Source: Tupaia tana (lineage: Eukaryota > Chordata > Mammalia > Scandentia > Tupaiidae). From it: a DNA stretch of 64,000 nt. The translations under genes were made by a program, and so were the position numbers. Position 1 is the stretch's first letter. Each line of letters begins with the position of its first letter. The notes beneath the pieces are model-generated. The model saw nothing but the letters and a program-made list of their open reading frames with translations. It made no database searches and had not been told where the DNA came from. Shown in pieces: positions 32,307-44,740 of the stretch. The stretch lies in NCBI GenBank assembly GCA_026018925.1, contig JAKSZU010000006.1, positions 128,107,592 through 128,171,591 of the forward strand, read 5' to 3'.

Positions 32307-33813
32307 TTTGCATTTCTTTTTTCATTCCCTGTTTTTATTTATTGATTTATAATTGCTAGTTAGGCTTTTTTCCTGAAAGTAATTGGGGATTATTTTCACA
32401 CAGGCATTATTTTCCCCAAATGTTTTTCTTTCCTTTTAATGACTTCTCATAGTTGATAGGGCCTAATGAAAATAGGGTATATTGTGTGTTTGCCTATAGT
32501 TTCTTGTTAGATACATAATTTTCAATAGTTGAAGTACCTTAAATGAATAAATTGTTTTCCATGGTTCTGATGTTTTTGACTTGAGAACGTTTAGTAATTG
32601 GCACTATCCTGTATGTCCTTTGTTAAAGGATCTAAATCGTCCCTTATACTGAAATTAACTAGAGAGACTGTTGGTATGCATTTCTACTAAATGACAACCT
32701 GAACTCATTATTTGTGAGTGAGAATTGATCATCTTTCTCAGATCCTGTCAGAATTAGTCTAGGCAGAAAGTTCTCATTAGTCAGTATTGACCTATATGTT
32801 TCTGGAATCCATTTAATTATGTCAGTTCATACAATTTATTGAGTAGTGAATAAATAGCCTAGCAAATTAGGTGAGTCAAAGTGTAATGGACCAAAATATG
32901 AATTCATAAATTTCTTTCAACTTTACCTGGGTTTGTCTTGAATAGCTACCACATCTTTAGTACATTTTCCAGAAGTTAATGTCACAGGTAATTTGTTAGG
33001 CCATGCATCTCTTATCAGTTGCCATCATTATTGATACTAAAGTGGTTAAAGTCATCATGGTTTAAGTGAGTGGGTAACTGTTTCCAAGGTCGTATTGATA
33101 TTTAGATTATAGCATTGATTGTCACTTTTTTAAACATGCAACCATATCAGCATCTTTTTGCATTTTAACCAGTGTTAATCACATTTAAAATTTCCTTTAA
33201 GAAAAACTTGTCCCTGTCACAAAATGTTACATATCAGCCACCTTCTGATCATTCTAGATGATAAGTAAACATTTGTCTTATTAGATTTATTTATGCTATC
33301 TCAGTCAGCAGTAAAATGCTACATTTCCACATAGTCTATTAATGAACAGTGTCCATCATACGCTATTTTCACTTGAAATTGAACTGCTGTCAGTGGTTAG
33401 GCTACTTTGGAAATATCCTCCCCTCCTCTCTCCATACATGTTCTATATTTAGTATGAAGTATCTTACCACTTTGGTTTCCTGGTTATGACAGATCACCCT
33501 TTTGTGAGTCACTTGACTTAGCAATAGGTTTCTCTTAAGTATGGAAGAATTGCACATTTACGGTCTTTGGCTCCTACAAGTTGATTTGGCACACAGTGTT
33601 ATGAGAATGTTTTCAGTCTTTTACAGGTTTTTAGCAAAAATGCAGTTGCCAACTGAATTTTCTAAATGAAATATATAATAATCTTTACAATTACACATAT
33701 CTTTCTGATGTTACAGAACTAGACATGAAATCGTGGTGATTTTAAGTGTCATCTTTTTGAAGTGATTTGCCCCCTCCCCCCACGTAATTTCTTTCCTCTT
33801 ATATGTATGTGTC

Positions 33814-33846
<33 letters not shown>
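32307..33846. other. SINE-free intron 2 proximal region
   Basis: About 1.5 kb after exon 2 with no recognisable repeat apart from a (GT)n near the end. Unusual in a window this dense in SINEs. Confidence 0.5.

Positions 33847-33847
<1 letters not shown>
33818..33847. repeat. (GT)n microsatellite
   Basis: About 14 GT units. Confidence 0.92.
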
Positions 33848-33848
<1 letters not shown>

Positions 33849-33903
33849 TATTTTGTGCCACAAGGCATATGAACTTGCCAGAGAGAAAGAGAAAGCACTT
33901 TCC
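33847..33903 (-). repeat. Older tRNA-SINE 3' fragment
   Basis: TTTGTGCCACAAGGCATATG then CTTGCCAGAGAGAAAGAG. Only the tail side remains. Confidence 0.6.
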
Positions 33904-35128
33904 ATAACATTGTCCATTTGGAGAACTTTTTCAGCATTATACCGAACTGAAATCTATACCCATTAAATAAACTCATTCTCTCTTCCATCCAGTTCCTAGT
34001 AAACGCCATTCTACTTTTTTTTTAAATCAGTATGACTGTTCTGTGTTCCTCATAGAAGTGGGAAAACATCTGATTTTGAGGGCCTATTTAATTATGTTTT
34101 AGATTTTTTACATCTTTGTATACTGTTAAGCTGTCATCATAGGACAGAAACAGATGAGAAAAAAAAATTGATGACCCTTGATTTTATGTTTCTACTTACT
34201 GAAAGATGACACTTTTACTGGACCAGTGCATTGACAAGATCTAAATATTAATTCTGTTTCCTTTTCTCATTCTACTTTAATCCTCACCCTGGGGAAAACA
34301 AACAAAACTGTCATATAAACACTTAGAAATATCTTTTCCTGCCTTGAGTTTTCTGTGTTGCTATGTCCATGTGGATTTTAATTGTATTTGAAGACTGAAG
34401 TCAAATGGAATTTAGGTTTTTCTTATATTTCATATGTCTGAGTGGGTGGATACTTGATTTTATGTTAAAAATTAAACAGTGTCATTTAAAGACCAAATTG
34501 TGAATATACTTTTGAAACGATGAGATTTTTTTCCTATGATTTAAAGAAAACAGGGAAAAAGTGCAATCAGTCTTTTGTATTATATATGATTGAATCGTCT
34601 TCTTAGATCCGTAATTCTGTGCATGACTGGGTTCTCAAAACTAGACTCTGAGCTTTTTCACTAATCAAATTCCAAATTTCAGTATATTCTCGTTGAACAG
34701 CTTTTTGTAGGTTGACGAGACACTTCATCTTGTGAATTTTAGCGTAATAGAGTTGGTGTTCTGTTCTTATTGTCTTAACTATTTCTCACATTAAAAACAG
34801 TTGCTAGAAAGAAATCCATTCAGATTTCTTGATGTAGTATTTATTTTGTATATAATTTTTAACTTATATGCTTGTGTTTATATACTTCTGTTTCATTTTT
34901 GCTGAGGAACAGGTGGAGGAGATTTTGGTGGAGGAGTTGTTAGGGTAGTATTTAAAGCCTTGAATGGAGGATTATGTTTATAAGGTGGCTTTTATTCGTA
35001 GGTTAAATTGGAGTGTTGCTAGCAAGAGAAAACCAGTCTCATTATATGTTTTGACTATTAGTTTAAGTCCTAAATGCAACATATACTATGTAATAAATGA
35101 GAAATATCTTATGATTTCAATTTTTTAA
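33904..35128. other. SINE-free intron, unassigned
   Basis: AT-rich, unique-looking sequence. No repeat, RNA gene or exon recognised. Confidence 0.45.
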
Positions 35129-35288
35129 TTAAAATTTTAAACTTATTATTATTTTTCAGTTTCATCAGAAAGAGACAGAGAGAGAGAGAGGGAAAGTGAG
35201 ACAGTAAACCTTCAGGTCCGGGAACTTGAACTGTGGTGGGCCATGTGGGAGTTCAGCACTATTAACCGTCATGCCACCCTCTGGCCCT
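35129..35288 (-). repeat. Short tRNA-SINE
   Basis: TGATTTCAA flanks both ends. Head ends GCCACCCTCTGGCCC. Confidence 0.85.
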
Positions 35289-35301
35289 GATTTCAAATTT
35301 T

Positions 35302-35557
35302 TTTAATTGCCAGAGAGTGTGTGCTCTCCTGGAAGAAGTGGTGGTTGAAGGGCATGAAAAAACATCACCCAAGGGGGTATGGCCACTTCATAATCTTTTT
35401 TCCTTCATTCTTCCTTCCTGCCAAGATTCTTGGGCATTTATGAACACACAGTTGGTATGAATTTCAAGCCACCAGGGCCAGAAGTCATACCATGATCAGC
35501 CATGTGGGATCTCAAAACTAGAGATCCCTTAACATCTGCACTTCAGGGTTAGCCCTG
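35302..35557 (-). repeat. Older long tRNA-SINE
   Basis: AATTGCCAGAGAGTGTGTGC end and a head scrambled by a short insertion (GATCTCAAAACTAGAGATCC). Confidence 0.65.
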
Positions 35558-35677
35558 ATTAGAATGTTTGATGAAATGTTTTGTATCCATTTTATTAAAT
35601 ATCTTTTAAGAGAAAATTGAAAATTTGATACATTCAGCGTGGCTAAAAATAATAGAATGCAAGATTATAGTTGTCAC

Positions 35678-35939
35678 TTTTTTTTTTCTTTTTCGGAGAG
35701 GTTTTTGCTATAGGGCACGTGCGCTCACTAGAAAGACAGAGACAGAGAGATAGAAAGCGAGAAATCACCCCCCGGGGGGGTATGGGCACGCCACAATCCC
35801 TTCTCCATTCTCCTCTTAGGGTCTTGGGCATGCACACACATGCGCCTGGCATGAGTTTAAGTCACTGGGTCTGGGACTCGAACCGTGGTTGGCTACATGG
35901 GAGTTCAGCGACATAGCCATTACGCTAACTGCTGGTCCC
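35678..35939 (-). repeat. Long tRNA-SINE
   Basis: Complete; ends GCTAACTGCTGGTCCC. Donor-like site decayed to GGCATGAGT. Confidence 0.92.
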
Positions 35940-36676
35940 ACATTTGTCATTTTTGAAAGATTTTGAATGAGGTCTCTGAATACAAAATAATTAGATTAAA
36001 AAAAAAAAAAAACCTTTTCTTTTTCTTTTGTATGTTTACATCTTGTGAAAGAATGAGCTGTTTCTTTGAATTACGCGAGTTTGAAGATACCATGAAGTCA
36101 TTCATCCCTTTTCTGACTTTAGATGATGTATCTCTTATTTTATATAAACTGTTTTTGTATTATTTTGCTGCAAAAGGAATCTTAATACACAGTATAATTA
36201 GATCTCTTTATTTATTTATTTTGGCAAGTGACTTATACTGCTTACCTGCACTGTATTTAGAATATATTTGACTGGTTTTAATAACTAAATTTTTTTATCC
36301 ATACTTAGATTTCTCCCAGGTTATGTTGAATTCTTTGGCATTAGGTTTTGTATTTACAGAAAATTTTGATGGATTAATTTGTGTCCTTCCTATATGAGAT
36401 GTAATCAGATGTAAGTGCATTTATCTCTGTATTGTCACACAAGCCATTATAGCTATAGGCCATGCGTACATTGAAATAAATATAACAGTGTGTTTATATT
36501 CAAAAAATACATCAGCATGTTTGTTCAAGGATATTGACCACAGTGAAGGAAATTAAGACTACCGTTGGGTCCCAGGTTTGTAGCAGTTATTTTCATTTTA
36601 CAAGAGATCCCTGTTGGTAAATCTTACCCATTCCACAGAAATCATAAGGGTTCCTAGATTTCTTTCTCTCTCTCTC
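35940..36676. other. Intron 2, no feature seen
   Basis: AT-rich with an A15 run near 36000. The 102-codon ORF at 35963 looks like chance. Confidence 0.45.
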
Positions 36677-36679
36677 TCT

Positions 36680-36838
36680 TTTTTTTTTTTTTTTTTTTTT
36701 GTAATTATTTATTTTAATTTGACCAGAGAGGGACAGAACGAGAGAAAGTGAGAAAGCAAGCCTCCAGGTCTGGGAGTTGTACCATGGTCGGTCATGTGGG
36801 AGTCCAGGGCCCTTAACCACCACACCACCTGCCGACCC
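36680..36838 (-). repeat. Short tRNA-SINE
   Basis: T22 run then TAATTATTTATTTTAATTTG. Head ends CACCTGCCGACCCC. Confidence 0.87.
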
Positions 36839-36849
36839 CAGGCCTCCTT

Positions 36850-37052
36850 TATTTATTTATTTATTTATTTTTAAAATAATTATTTTATTTTATTTATTCA
36901 TTCATTTATTTTTTACTTTGACCAAAGAGAGACAGAGCGTGAGAGTGAGAGAGAGGAAGTGAGAAAGCAAGCCGCCAGATTTGGGACTTGAACCCTGGTT
37001 GGCCATGTGGGAGTGTCCAGCACCTTAACCACCATGTCACCTGCTGGTCCCC
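36850..37052 (-). repeat. Short tRNA-SINE with (TTTA)n tail
   Basis: TTTATTTATTTATTTATTTA tail and head end CACCTGCTGGTCCC. Adjacent to the copy at 36680. Confidence 0.88.
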
Positions 37053-37346
37053 CTCCTTGATTTCTTAACAGAAAGCCCAAAGTTCCTGTGACATTAAGAT
37101 TTTTAGACCTCTAAATTTACATGTTAGGTTATTATAAATTTGAAGAGTCTTTAATAGACCAAAAATTACTTTTTAATGGCTGTGTGTTTCCCATCCCCAG
37201 TCCCTCACAGTCTGGCAGAAACATCTAGTGTTAGTTATTTTTGAGAAAGGATCTCCTGTGTGTTATATGTCTACTTTTTCTGTTGTCTAATCTTTTTGAG
37301 AGAATATGTCATGTTTTCATAGTGTTTCAGTTACCAAATGTATTTT

Positions 37347-37476
37347 TTTTTAAATTTTGTTATTTATTTTTAGAAATTTGACCCTAGAGAGGCAGAAAAA
37401 GGGAAAGAGAGAAAGCAAGTCATCAGGTCCAGGACTCGAACCATGCACCTTAATCACTGTGTCACCTGCTGGCCCC
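37347..37476 (-). repeat. Short tRNA-SINE, head deletion
   Basis: ACCAAATGTATTTT duplicated at 37333-37346 and from 37477. About 25 bases are missing between the B box and the anticodon arm. Confidence 0.88.
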
Positions 37477-37489
37477 ACCAAATGTATTT

Positions 37490-37800
37490 TCCTAATATTG
37501 TTGATGAAAAAGGAAGTAGGGATATAATTAGGTAATTTTCCCAAGATTTCATAGCAGCAAACTGAAATAGTTGGGTAGATAGAGTTTAGATGATTTTTTT
37601 CCCCTGTTTTATGTGTACTAAAACCTCACATAAGTCTGTCTGTATCATCAGAAATTAAACTGTGGACTTGTGTGTCTTTATATTCTAATTAAAATAGACT
37701 ATAGTTCATTTAAAATAGTACACAGAAACCATGAAAAATTACATTCTTGAACGTACTTTTGAAGTTTGGGTTGAATCAGAATCTTATGGTATGTGGTCTT
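37490..37800. other. Intron 2, no feature seen
   Basis: Unique-looking AT-rich sequence. Confidence 0.45.
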
Positions 37801-37805
37801 TTTTC

Positions 37806-37985
37806 TTTTTTAAATAATTATTTAATTTTATTTATTCATTCATTTATTTTAATTTGACCATAGAGAGAGACAGAGAGAGAGAGAGAGAGAATGAGTGAGA
37901 AGCAAGTCACCAGGTCTGGACTTGAACTGTGATTGGTCATGTGGGAGTGTCCAGCACCTTAACCACCATGCCACCTGCTGGCCCC
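37806..37985 (-). repeat. Short tRNA-SINE
   Basis: TTCATTCATTTATTTTAATT tail; flanks GGTATGTGGT and GGTGTGTGGT. Confidence 0.87.
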
Positions 37986-38021
37986 TGGTGTGTGGTTTTC
38001 AGGGTTAATTAATAAAAAGAT

Positions 38022-38292
38022 ACGGTTTTTGGTATAGGGCACATGCAGTCTCCAGAGAACAAGGAGAGAGAGAAAGAGAGAGAGAGAGAGAAACAGTGAG
38101 ATGGAAAGTGAGAAATTAACAGTCCCCCCCCACCCCCATCCCAATGTATGGCAACACTGCAGTGCCTTTCTCCATTTGAGCATGCATGCACACACACCTG
38201 GCATGATTTTCAAGCCATCAAGTCTGGGACTTGAATGGTGGTTGGCCATGTGGGAGTCCAGCACCTTATCTGCTATGCCACCTTCTGTTCCC
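38022..38292 (-). repeat. Older long tRNA-SINE
   Basis: TTTGGTATAGGGCACATGCA end; palindrome region is now a C-rich run (38125-38140). Confidence 0.8.
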
Positions 38293-38310
38293 CCATCCCC
38301 CCCCCCCCCT

Positions 38311-38481
38311 TTCTTAAAGAATTATTTTAATTTAATTTTATTTTAATTTGACCAGAGAGAGTGACACAGAGAGGGAGAGAGAGAGAAAGTGAGAAAGCAA
38401 ACTGCCAGGTCCGGAACTTGAACCATGGTCAGCCATGTGGGAGTGTCCAGCACCTTAACCACCACGCCACCTGCTGGTCCC
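38311..38481 (-). repeat. Short tRNA-SINE
   Basis: TTTTATTTTAATTTGACCAG junction; CATCCCC-type flanks. Confidence 0.87.
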
Positions 38482-38496
38482 ACCGCATCCCCTTTT

Positions 38497-38751
38497 AAAA
38501 TTTCCTATAGGATGGTTATATCAGAGAGAGAGGGGGAGGGGGAGGGGGAAGGGGAGAGGTAGTGTGAAAGCATCCCTATCATGGGAGATAATTATGCTGC
38601 AATCTCTTTTCCATTTTTTTTTTTCCCGAAGATTTTGGACACGTGAGCACAGTTGCAAGGCAAGTTTTTCAAGCTGCTGTGTCTAAGACTTGAACTACAC
38701 ATTTGGCCCTGAGGGGTCTGGTTGCCTCAACTGCCATGCCACTGACTGGCT
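38497..38751 (-). repeat. Older long tRNA-SINE
   Basis: TTCCTATAGGATGGTTATAT end, G-rich purine run, head end GCCACTGACTGGCTC. Confidence 0.72.
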
Positions 38752-39090
38752 CAGGGTTAATTTTTAGTGGGAGAATTTCCAAATAGTACAGACTTGTTTT
38801 TCACAATGTACTAAAAAATCTCAGGTTTAAATAAGGATCCTTTTGACAAATTTTGGGCTAAATTTTGAAATCAAAGGATCTTGAATATAGGTTAGGAAGA
38901 AATTACCTTGAAGTTTTGTTATTTTGGTGGATCCTTTATGTAGATTTTTAGTGTCCGTTTTATGCATTGAGGCTATCTTTGTGGAAGTTCAGTACTCTTT
39001 TTTCCGTTCCTTTCCTTCAGAATTATTTTTAAAAATATTTTCACCCAAATATAACACATCATAGGTAAACTTCGATCTCTCTCTCTCTCT
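38752..39090. other. Intron 2, no feature seen
   Basis: Unique-looking AT-rich sequence. Confidence 0.45.
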
Positions 39091-39161
39091 TTAGTTTTTG
39101 CTCTGGGGTACATGGGTTTGCTGGAGACAGAGAAAGGGGAATGAGGAATCATCCTCTGGGT
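39091..39161 (-). repeat. Older long tRNA-SINE fragment
   Basis: TTTTTGCTCTGGGGTACATG through GGAATCATCCTCTGGG; the head side is absent. Confidence 0.7.
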
Positions 39162-39697
39162 TTTTCTTTTCATCTAAAGGTGTTTCCTTAATAGTGCTAA
39201 GGTACGTGATTCCGTCTACATTCTGGACTATACCTACTCACTAATTAAGGCTGTATCTGTTGTAATAACAGGGTCTGCCATGGGCTCTGTAGTCATGTTT
39301 GCTCGTAGGAAAAAAAAATTAGAAATTGTAGTCGTAGGAAACATGAATTAGATTGTTTCTCTCAAATGTAGTGGTTGAGTAATATTAGGCAGTGTTTATC
39401 TGCAAGGAACTAAATCATACCTTTGATTTCAGCAAGTAACTCAGAATGAGGTTTATTTAAAAGTTACATCAACGGAATTCTTTACTGTTATAAAATTGTT
39501 AGAAAAATGATGTTAATTTTGTTCTCAAATACTTAGTCATTTCTGTTTAGGTGGTACGACAAGAGATTTTAAAAACCAATCTCTGATTTCCATTTTATTA
39601 TCTTGATTGAAAATTTAAGATTGAGTTGTAGAGGTTTCGTGGTAGAAAAATTGTTAGATAGCATCAATTACCAATCAATATTAACTTAGTTTCTATA
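39162..39697. other. Intron 2, no feature seen
   Basis: Unique-looking sequence up to the long SINE. Confidence 0.45.
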
Positions 39698-39715
39698 GCA
39701 TGTTAGTATAGTTTT

Positions 39716-39987
39716 TTTTTTTTTTTTTGAGAGATGTTTTCTACAGGGCACGTGCGTGCGCTCGCTAGAAAGACAGAAAGAGACAGAGAGAGAAAGCGAG
39801 AAATCACCCTCTGGGGGGGGGGGATGGCCGTGCTGCAATCTCTTCTCCATTCTCCTCTTGGGATCTTGGGCATGCACGCACACACACACACACCCGGCGT
39901 GAGTTTAAGCCACTGGGTCTGAGATTCGAACCGCGGTCTACTACATGGGAGTCCAGCGACGTAGCCTTTACACCAATTGCTGGTCCC
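39716..39987 (-). repeat. Long tRNA-SINE, young
   Basis: GCATGTTAGTATAGTTTT at 39698-39715 and 39988-40005, perfect 18 bp. CTACAG and GGCGTGAGTT motifs intact; G8 run in the palindrome. Confidence 0.95.
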
Positions 39988-40026
39988 GCATGTTAGTATA
40001 GTTTTAAAAATGTTTTTTTTTCCCCC

Positions 40027-40190
40027 GGTCCAGCAGGTGGTGTGGTGATTAGGGTGCTGGATTCCCACATGGCTGACCTCAGTTTGAGTCCCAAACCTGG
40101 TGGCTTGCTTTTCCATTCTCTGTCTCTCTCTTTGGTGAGCACACATGCCTTATAGCAAATAAAAAATAAATAAAATTGAATAAATAATAC
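40027..40190 (+). repeat. Intermediate tRNA-SINE
   Basis: GGTCCAGCAGGTGGTGTGGT head, then GGTGAGCACACATGCCTTAT and a TAAA-type tail. Confidence 0.87.
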
Positions 40191-40495
40191 CTTTTAAAGT
40201 AAAATGTTCTTTTTCTCATTTTATTTTAAAAAGTAACCTTTAGCTCTTGGAACTGCAGTCCTCATTTTATAAATGTATGCTAGGGTTAGGAATTTTAAGT
40301 ATGAAAGAGGAAATATTATCATTTCTTGTATCTATTGTGAATCAGAATGTGTAGTAACATTCTCTAATTTAGTCAAAATTTAGTCAGGGTATTGCTTTGT
40401 CAGACCTGTAGCATGGCTTTTGTTTCTGAGTTACATTTGACCTCCTTTACTTGTCTATGTATAGACCATAATTTTTCTAGTCTTTTAAAGATTGG
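40191..40495. other. Intron 2, no feature seen
   Basis: Unique-looking sequence. Confidence 0.45.
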
Positions 40496-40708
40496 ACAGG
40501 TTTTTGCTACAGGGTGCATGTGTTCTCTAGAAAGACAGAGACAAAAAGTGAGAAATCACATCCTGGGAGGATGACCACGCTGCAATCCCTTCTTTTCCTC
40601 TTGGGATCTTGGGCACAATGCACATGTGCCTGGCGTGAGTGGGACTCAAACCGTGCTCGACTACATGGGAGTCCAGTGACATAGCCATTATACCAACTGC
40701 TGGTCCCT
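40496..40708 (-). repeat. Long tRNA-SINE, internally deleted
   Basis: TTTTTGCTACAGGGTGCATG end; about 25 bases lost between the body and B box. Confidence 0.86.
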
Positions 40709-41514
40709 TTTAAAAATTTTTTCTTTTGGACTGTTTATAGCATATTCTGCAGATCTGTTTCTACCTGTATGTTTTGTATATGGTACACTATAGTCGTTAT
40801 AATCTTAACTGTAGAGAAGTACAGAACTGTAAATGGTTCTTTTTTATCCTGAAAAAGTCCATTTTAAGTTTTCCGTTTTCATTATATTTTATTTTTTCCA
40901 CTTTATTTTTGACAATTAAATCAAGGATATTACCATATATACCATTTTTAGTAGAGAATTTTACATTCTTGGGTCTGTTAAGTGTTTCTTCTGTTTGTCT
41001 CACCTGCTCATTCCCTTCCCAGGCTCTGGTATCTACACTTACTTTCCCTGCTATGGTATTTTCAGATCTTTGAATTTTTGCCACGGTGCAGACACTTAAG
41101 CATATATTGAGTAGGGATAGATAATGTTTGTATTTCAAAGTCTGGTTACTTTGCTTAGCATCCATATTCAACCATTTTGAGTCCAACAACATTGTCTCAT
41201 TGTTCCTTATGTGTGAATAATACTCCTTAGTGCCACAATTTTTTAACCCAGTCATCAGTTCTTGGGCATTTAGTTCAATTTCATGTCTTTGCAATTGCGA
41301 ATAATCCTGCAATAAATGCGTAAGTGTAAATGTCCTTCTGACTGTTTCCTATCCTTTTGTAAATATCAAGGAGTGAGATTGCTATGTCCCATGCTAATTC
41401 TATTTGTAGGTTTGTGAGGATTCTCCGTACTGTTTTTTTCAGTGGCTGTACCAATCTACATTCTCACCAGTAGTGCTGGAGGGGTCCCTTTTCGCCAAAG
41501 TCTTGCCAGCCCCC

Positions 41515-41779
41515 CCATTTTTTTCCGAGAGATTTTTTTGCTAAAGTGTGTGTGCATTTGCTAGAGAGAGAGAGAGAGAGAGAGAGACAGAAAATGAGAA
41601 ATCACCCCTTCCCCCCAGGGTCAATGGTCATGCCACAATCCCTTCTCCATTTTTCTCCTGGGATTTTGGACACTCATGCACACATACCTGGGATGAATTT
41701 GAAGCTGCCCGGTCTAGGATTCAAACCACAGTTGGCCATATTGGAGTCCAGTGACCTAACCATTATGCCATCTGCTGGT
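41515..41779 (-). repeat. Long tRNA-SINE in L1
   Basis: GAGAGA run, CCCTTCCCCCCAGGG palindrome remnant, head end GCCATCTGCTGGT. Confidence 0.88.
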
Positions 41780-41974
41780 ACAAGAGACAGAAAATGAGCA
41801 ATCACCCTCCAGGGGCAATGGCCATGCTGCAGTCCCTTGTCTTCCATTCTCCTCTTTGGATTTTGGCATCAGTGCACTCACACCAGTGAATTTCAAGCCA
41901 CTGGGTCTAGGACTTGAACCGTGGTCCCCCATATGGGAGTTCAGTGCCTTAACCACCACGCCACCTGCTGGTCC
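41780..41974 (-). repeat. Long tRNA-SINE, 3' truncated, in L1
   Basis: Begins in the GAGACAGAAAATGAGCAATC body, abutting the previous copy; head end CACCTGCTGGTCCC. Confidence 0.85.
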
Positions 41975-42383
41975 CTCATTGTGGTTTTGATCTACATTTC
42001 CTTTATGTTAAGAGATCTTAAACATTTAGAGAGTTATTTGTTCAGCTCATTTGCTCATTTATAATGGGATTGTTTTTATTTTGTTTAGGTGAACTACTTG
42101 AGTTCCCTATATATTCTGGTTATTAATCTCTTGTCTGTAGTATAGAATGCAAATATTTTCTCCTATTCTGTGGGTTGTTTTTTTGCTTTGTGTTTCCTTT
42201 GCTGTGCAGAAGCTTTTTAGTTTGGTGTAGTTTCACTTGCCTGTTTTTGAGATTTATTATCTGTGATTTTTTGGTTCTTATTTAAGAGATCATTGCCTAC
42301 TTCAGTATCTTGAAAAGTTTTTCACCACTAGTTTTATATTTGTGGCTTTATATTTGAATTTTTTTTTTTCAAAGAATTATTTT

Positions 42384-42530
42384 GGAGCCAGCAGGTGGCA
42401 TGGCAGTTAGTGCGGTGGACTCCCGCATGGTTGGCTGGTTTTTATCCCAGACCTGGCAGCTTGCCTTCTCATTTTCCCTTTCTCTCTCTCAAATAATTAT
42501 AATCAACAATTAAAATTAAGTAAAAAATTA
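42384..42530 (+). repeat. Short tRNA-SINE in L1
   Basis: GGAGCCAGCAGGTGGCATGG head; CAAATAATTATAATC tail. Confidence 0.86.
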
Positions 42531-42686
42531 TTAAGAATTATTTTTATTAAACTTTATTATTATTAAATTTGACTAGAGAAAGAGAAGGAAGGAATGAGAA
42601 AACAAGCTGCCAGGTCCAGTACTCAAACTGCAGTCGGCCATGTGGGAGTCTAGTGTCTTTAACCACCTTGCCACCTGCCGGCCCCT
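42531..42686 (-). repeat. Short tRNA-SINE in L1
   Basis: Head to head with the copy at 42384, so the two AT tails form an inverted pair. Head end CCACCTGCCGGCCCC. Confidence 0.87.
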
Positions 42687-43480
42687 ATATGTGAATATTT
42701 CATCCATTTTGAGTTGCTTTTTGTTAATGCTGAGTGATTTGGGTACAATTTTGTTCTGCAAGTGGATCAGTTGACTGTATGTTTTCGGTTTAGTTCTAGA
42801 TTCACTATTCTTTTCCATTGGGTCTGTGTTTCTGTTTTTGTGTCAGTACCATTCTGTTTTGATTATCATAGCTTTGTAATATATTTGGAGGTCAGGTAGT
42901 GAGATCCTTCTACTTCCTTCCTTTTTTCTTAAACATGGTATTGCCTTTCTGATTCCAGGTAAATTTTATGATAATTTTTTTCTGTTTGTGTAAAGAATGC
43001 CAGCAGTAATTTGATTGGAATTGCCTTGAATTTGTAAATTAATTTGAGTTAGAATCGATATTTTGATTATATTGATTCTTTCAATCTAAGAACACAGGGT
43101 GTCTTTACATATTTTTGAATTATAATTTCTTTTTTCTGTTTTCCTGTAGAGGTCTTTCACTTCTTTGGGTTTATTCCTAGTTGTTTTTTTTTTTTCCTGG
43201 TTGTAATAAATGGGATTGCTTTCTTCAGATTGGCCTCAGTTTGTTCATTGTTGGCTTATAAAAACGCTTAAGATTTTTGTGTACTGATTTTGTATACTGC
43301 CAATATACTGAATTCATTTATCAGTTACAAAAGTTTTTTTCATGGACTCTTTTGGGTATCTGTGTATATAATCTTATCATCTGCAGTTACCAATTGGTAA
43401 CCAGAATCTGTAGGCATCTCAAGCGGCTCACCTAAAAACCAGCTTTTTGTTTCATTGATTTTTCTTTTTTCTTTTCTTTT

Positions 43481-43573
43481 TTTTTTTTTTTGATTTTTTT
43501 GCTGTAGGGCGTATGCACTCACCAGAAAGACAGAGAGAGACAGAGAGACAAAAAGACTCCAACTACTGGTCCC
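43481..43573 (-). repeat. Long tRNA-SINE, large internal deletion, in L1
   Basis: GCTGTAGGGCGTATGCACTC end jumps from AGAGAGACAAAAAGACTCCA straight to ACTACTGGTCCC. Confidence 0.85.
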
Positions 43574-43895
43574 GATTTTTCTTTTTTGTATAGTTCTTTT
43601 CTCTAATTCATTTGTCTTAACTCTATTTTCTTCTGATATTTATGGGATTTTTTTGTTGTTGCTGCTTTTCCAGTTCCTTGTGATGTGTTGTCAGGTTTTA
43701 GGGGTAAGTTAGCATCTCTAACTAATTTGATGCCTTTTGATTTAACTCTTTTGTCTGACTACATTGTGTAGAACTTCTAATACCCTGTTGAAAAGGAGTG
43801 GAGAAACTGGAAAGCTTTGTTTTCTACTTTTTAGTGGGAATGCTCTCAGCTTTTCATCATTTAGTATGTTAGCAGTGGATTTGTCATATGTGACT

Positions 43896-44033
43896 TTTAT
43901 TTATTATTATTAGTTTTAATTTGACCAGAGAGAGAAAAAGGGAAAGTGAGAAAGCAAGTTGCCAGGTGTGGGACTCGAACCGCATCTGTCATGTGGGAAT
44001 CTAGCACTTTAGCCACCACACCACCTGCCTGCT
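43896..44033 (-). repeat. Short tRNA-SINE in L1
   Basis: TTAGTTTTAATTTGACCAGA junction; head end CACCTGCCTGCTC. Confidence 0.84.
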
Positions 44034-44239
44034 CAGTATGTGTAATCTTTTTAATAGCCCGCAGATCCAATTTGCTAGTATCTTGTTGGAGATTTTTACA
44101 CCTGTATTCATCAGGGTTATTGGGTATGTAGTTTTCTTTTACTGTTATGTCCTTGTATGCTTTTGATATTAAGGTGATAGAAACTTATAGAATTAGTTTG
44201 GAAGTGTTCCTTTCTTTTGGATCTTTAGAAATATTTGAG

Positions 44240-44445
44240 GAGAGGGGAGAGTAGGTGGCATGGTGGTTAAGGCACTGGACTCCCAGTATGAGTGCCCCAA
44301 ATCCTGAGAGGAGAATGGACAAGGGATTGCGGCTTGGCTACCCACCCCTGGAGGGGGTAATAAGGGGAGGGGTTGATTTCTTGTTTTCTGTCTCTGGCAA
44401 GAGCACATGCCCTGTCACAAAAAACTCTTCAAAAAAAAAGAATAA
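44240..44445 (+). repeat. Long tRNA-SINE, deleted, in L1
   Basis: The head stops at the anticodon loop (GGACTCCCAG) and resumes in the body at GTGCCCCAAATCC. The 3' end is CCTGTCACAAAAAACTC. Confidence 0.83.
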
Positions 44446-44740
44446 AAAAAGGAAAGAAAGTAAAGAAAAGAAATATATGAGCAGAATTGAGGTTAACTCT
44501 TAAAGTTTTGTAGAATCCAGAAGTGAAGCCATTGGGACCTGGACTTTTCGGTGTGAGGAGACTATTGATTCGTTGTTACTGATACATGTAGGCTTTCTGT
44601 TTCATCTTGATACAATGCTTGTACGTGTCCATCTCATCCAGATTTTCTAGTTCTTGTCACTAGTAATATTCAAGTCTGCTATAATATTAGCAGTTTCATT
44701 ACTGATCTTAGTTATCTGATTTCTTTCTCTGTTTTTTCTT

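Noticed and set aside
35963-36271. 102-codon plus-strand ORF in intron 2
   Set aside because: Hydrophobic, AT-driven chance ORF in intron sequence with no start context or homology that I recognise.
40797-41312. 171-codon minus-strand ORF
   Set aside because: It lies in the L1 3'UTR region, with no protein domain and no match to L1 ORFs.
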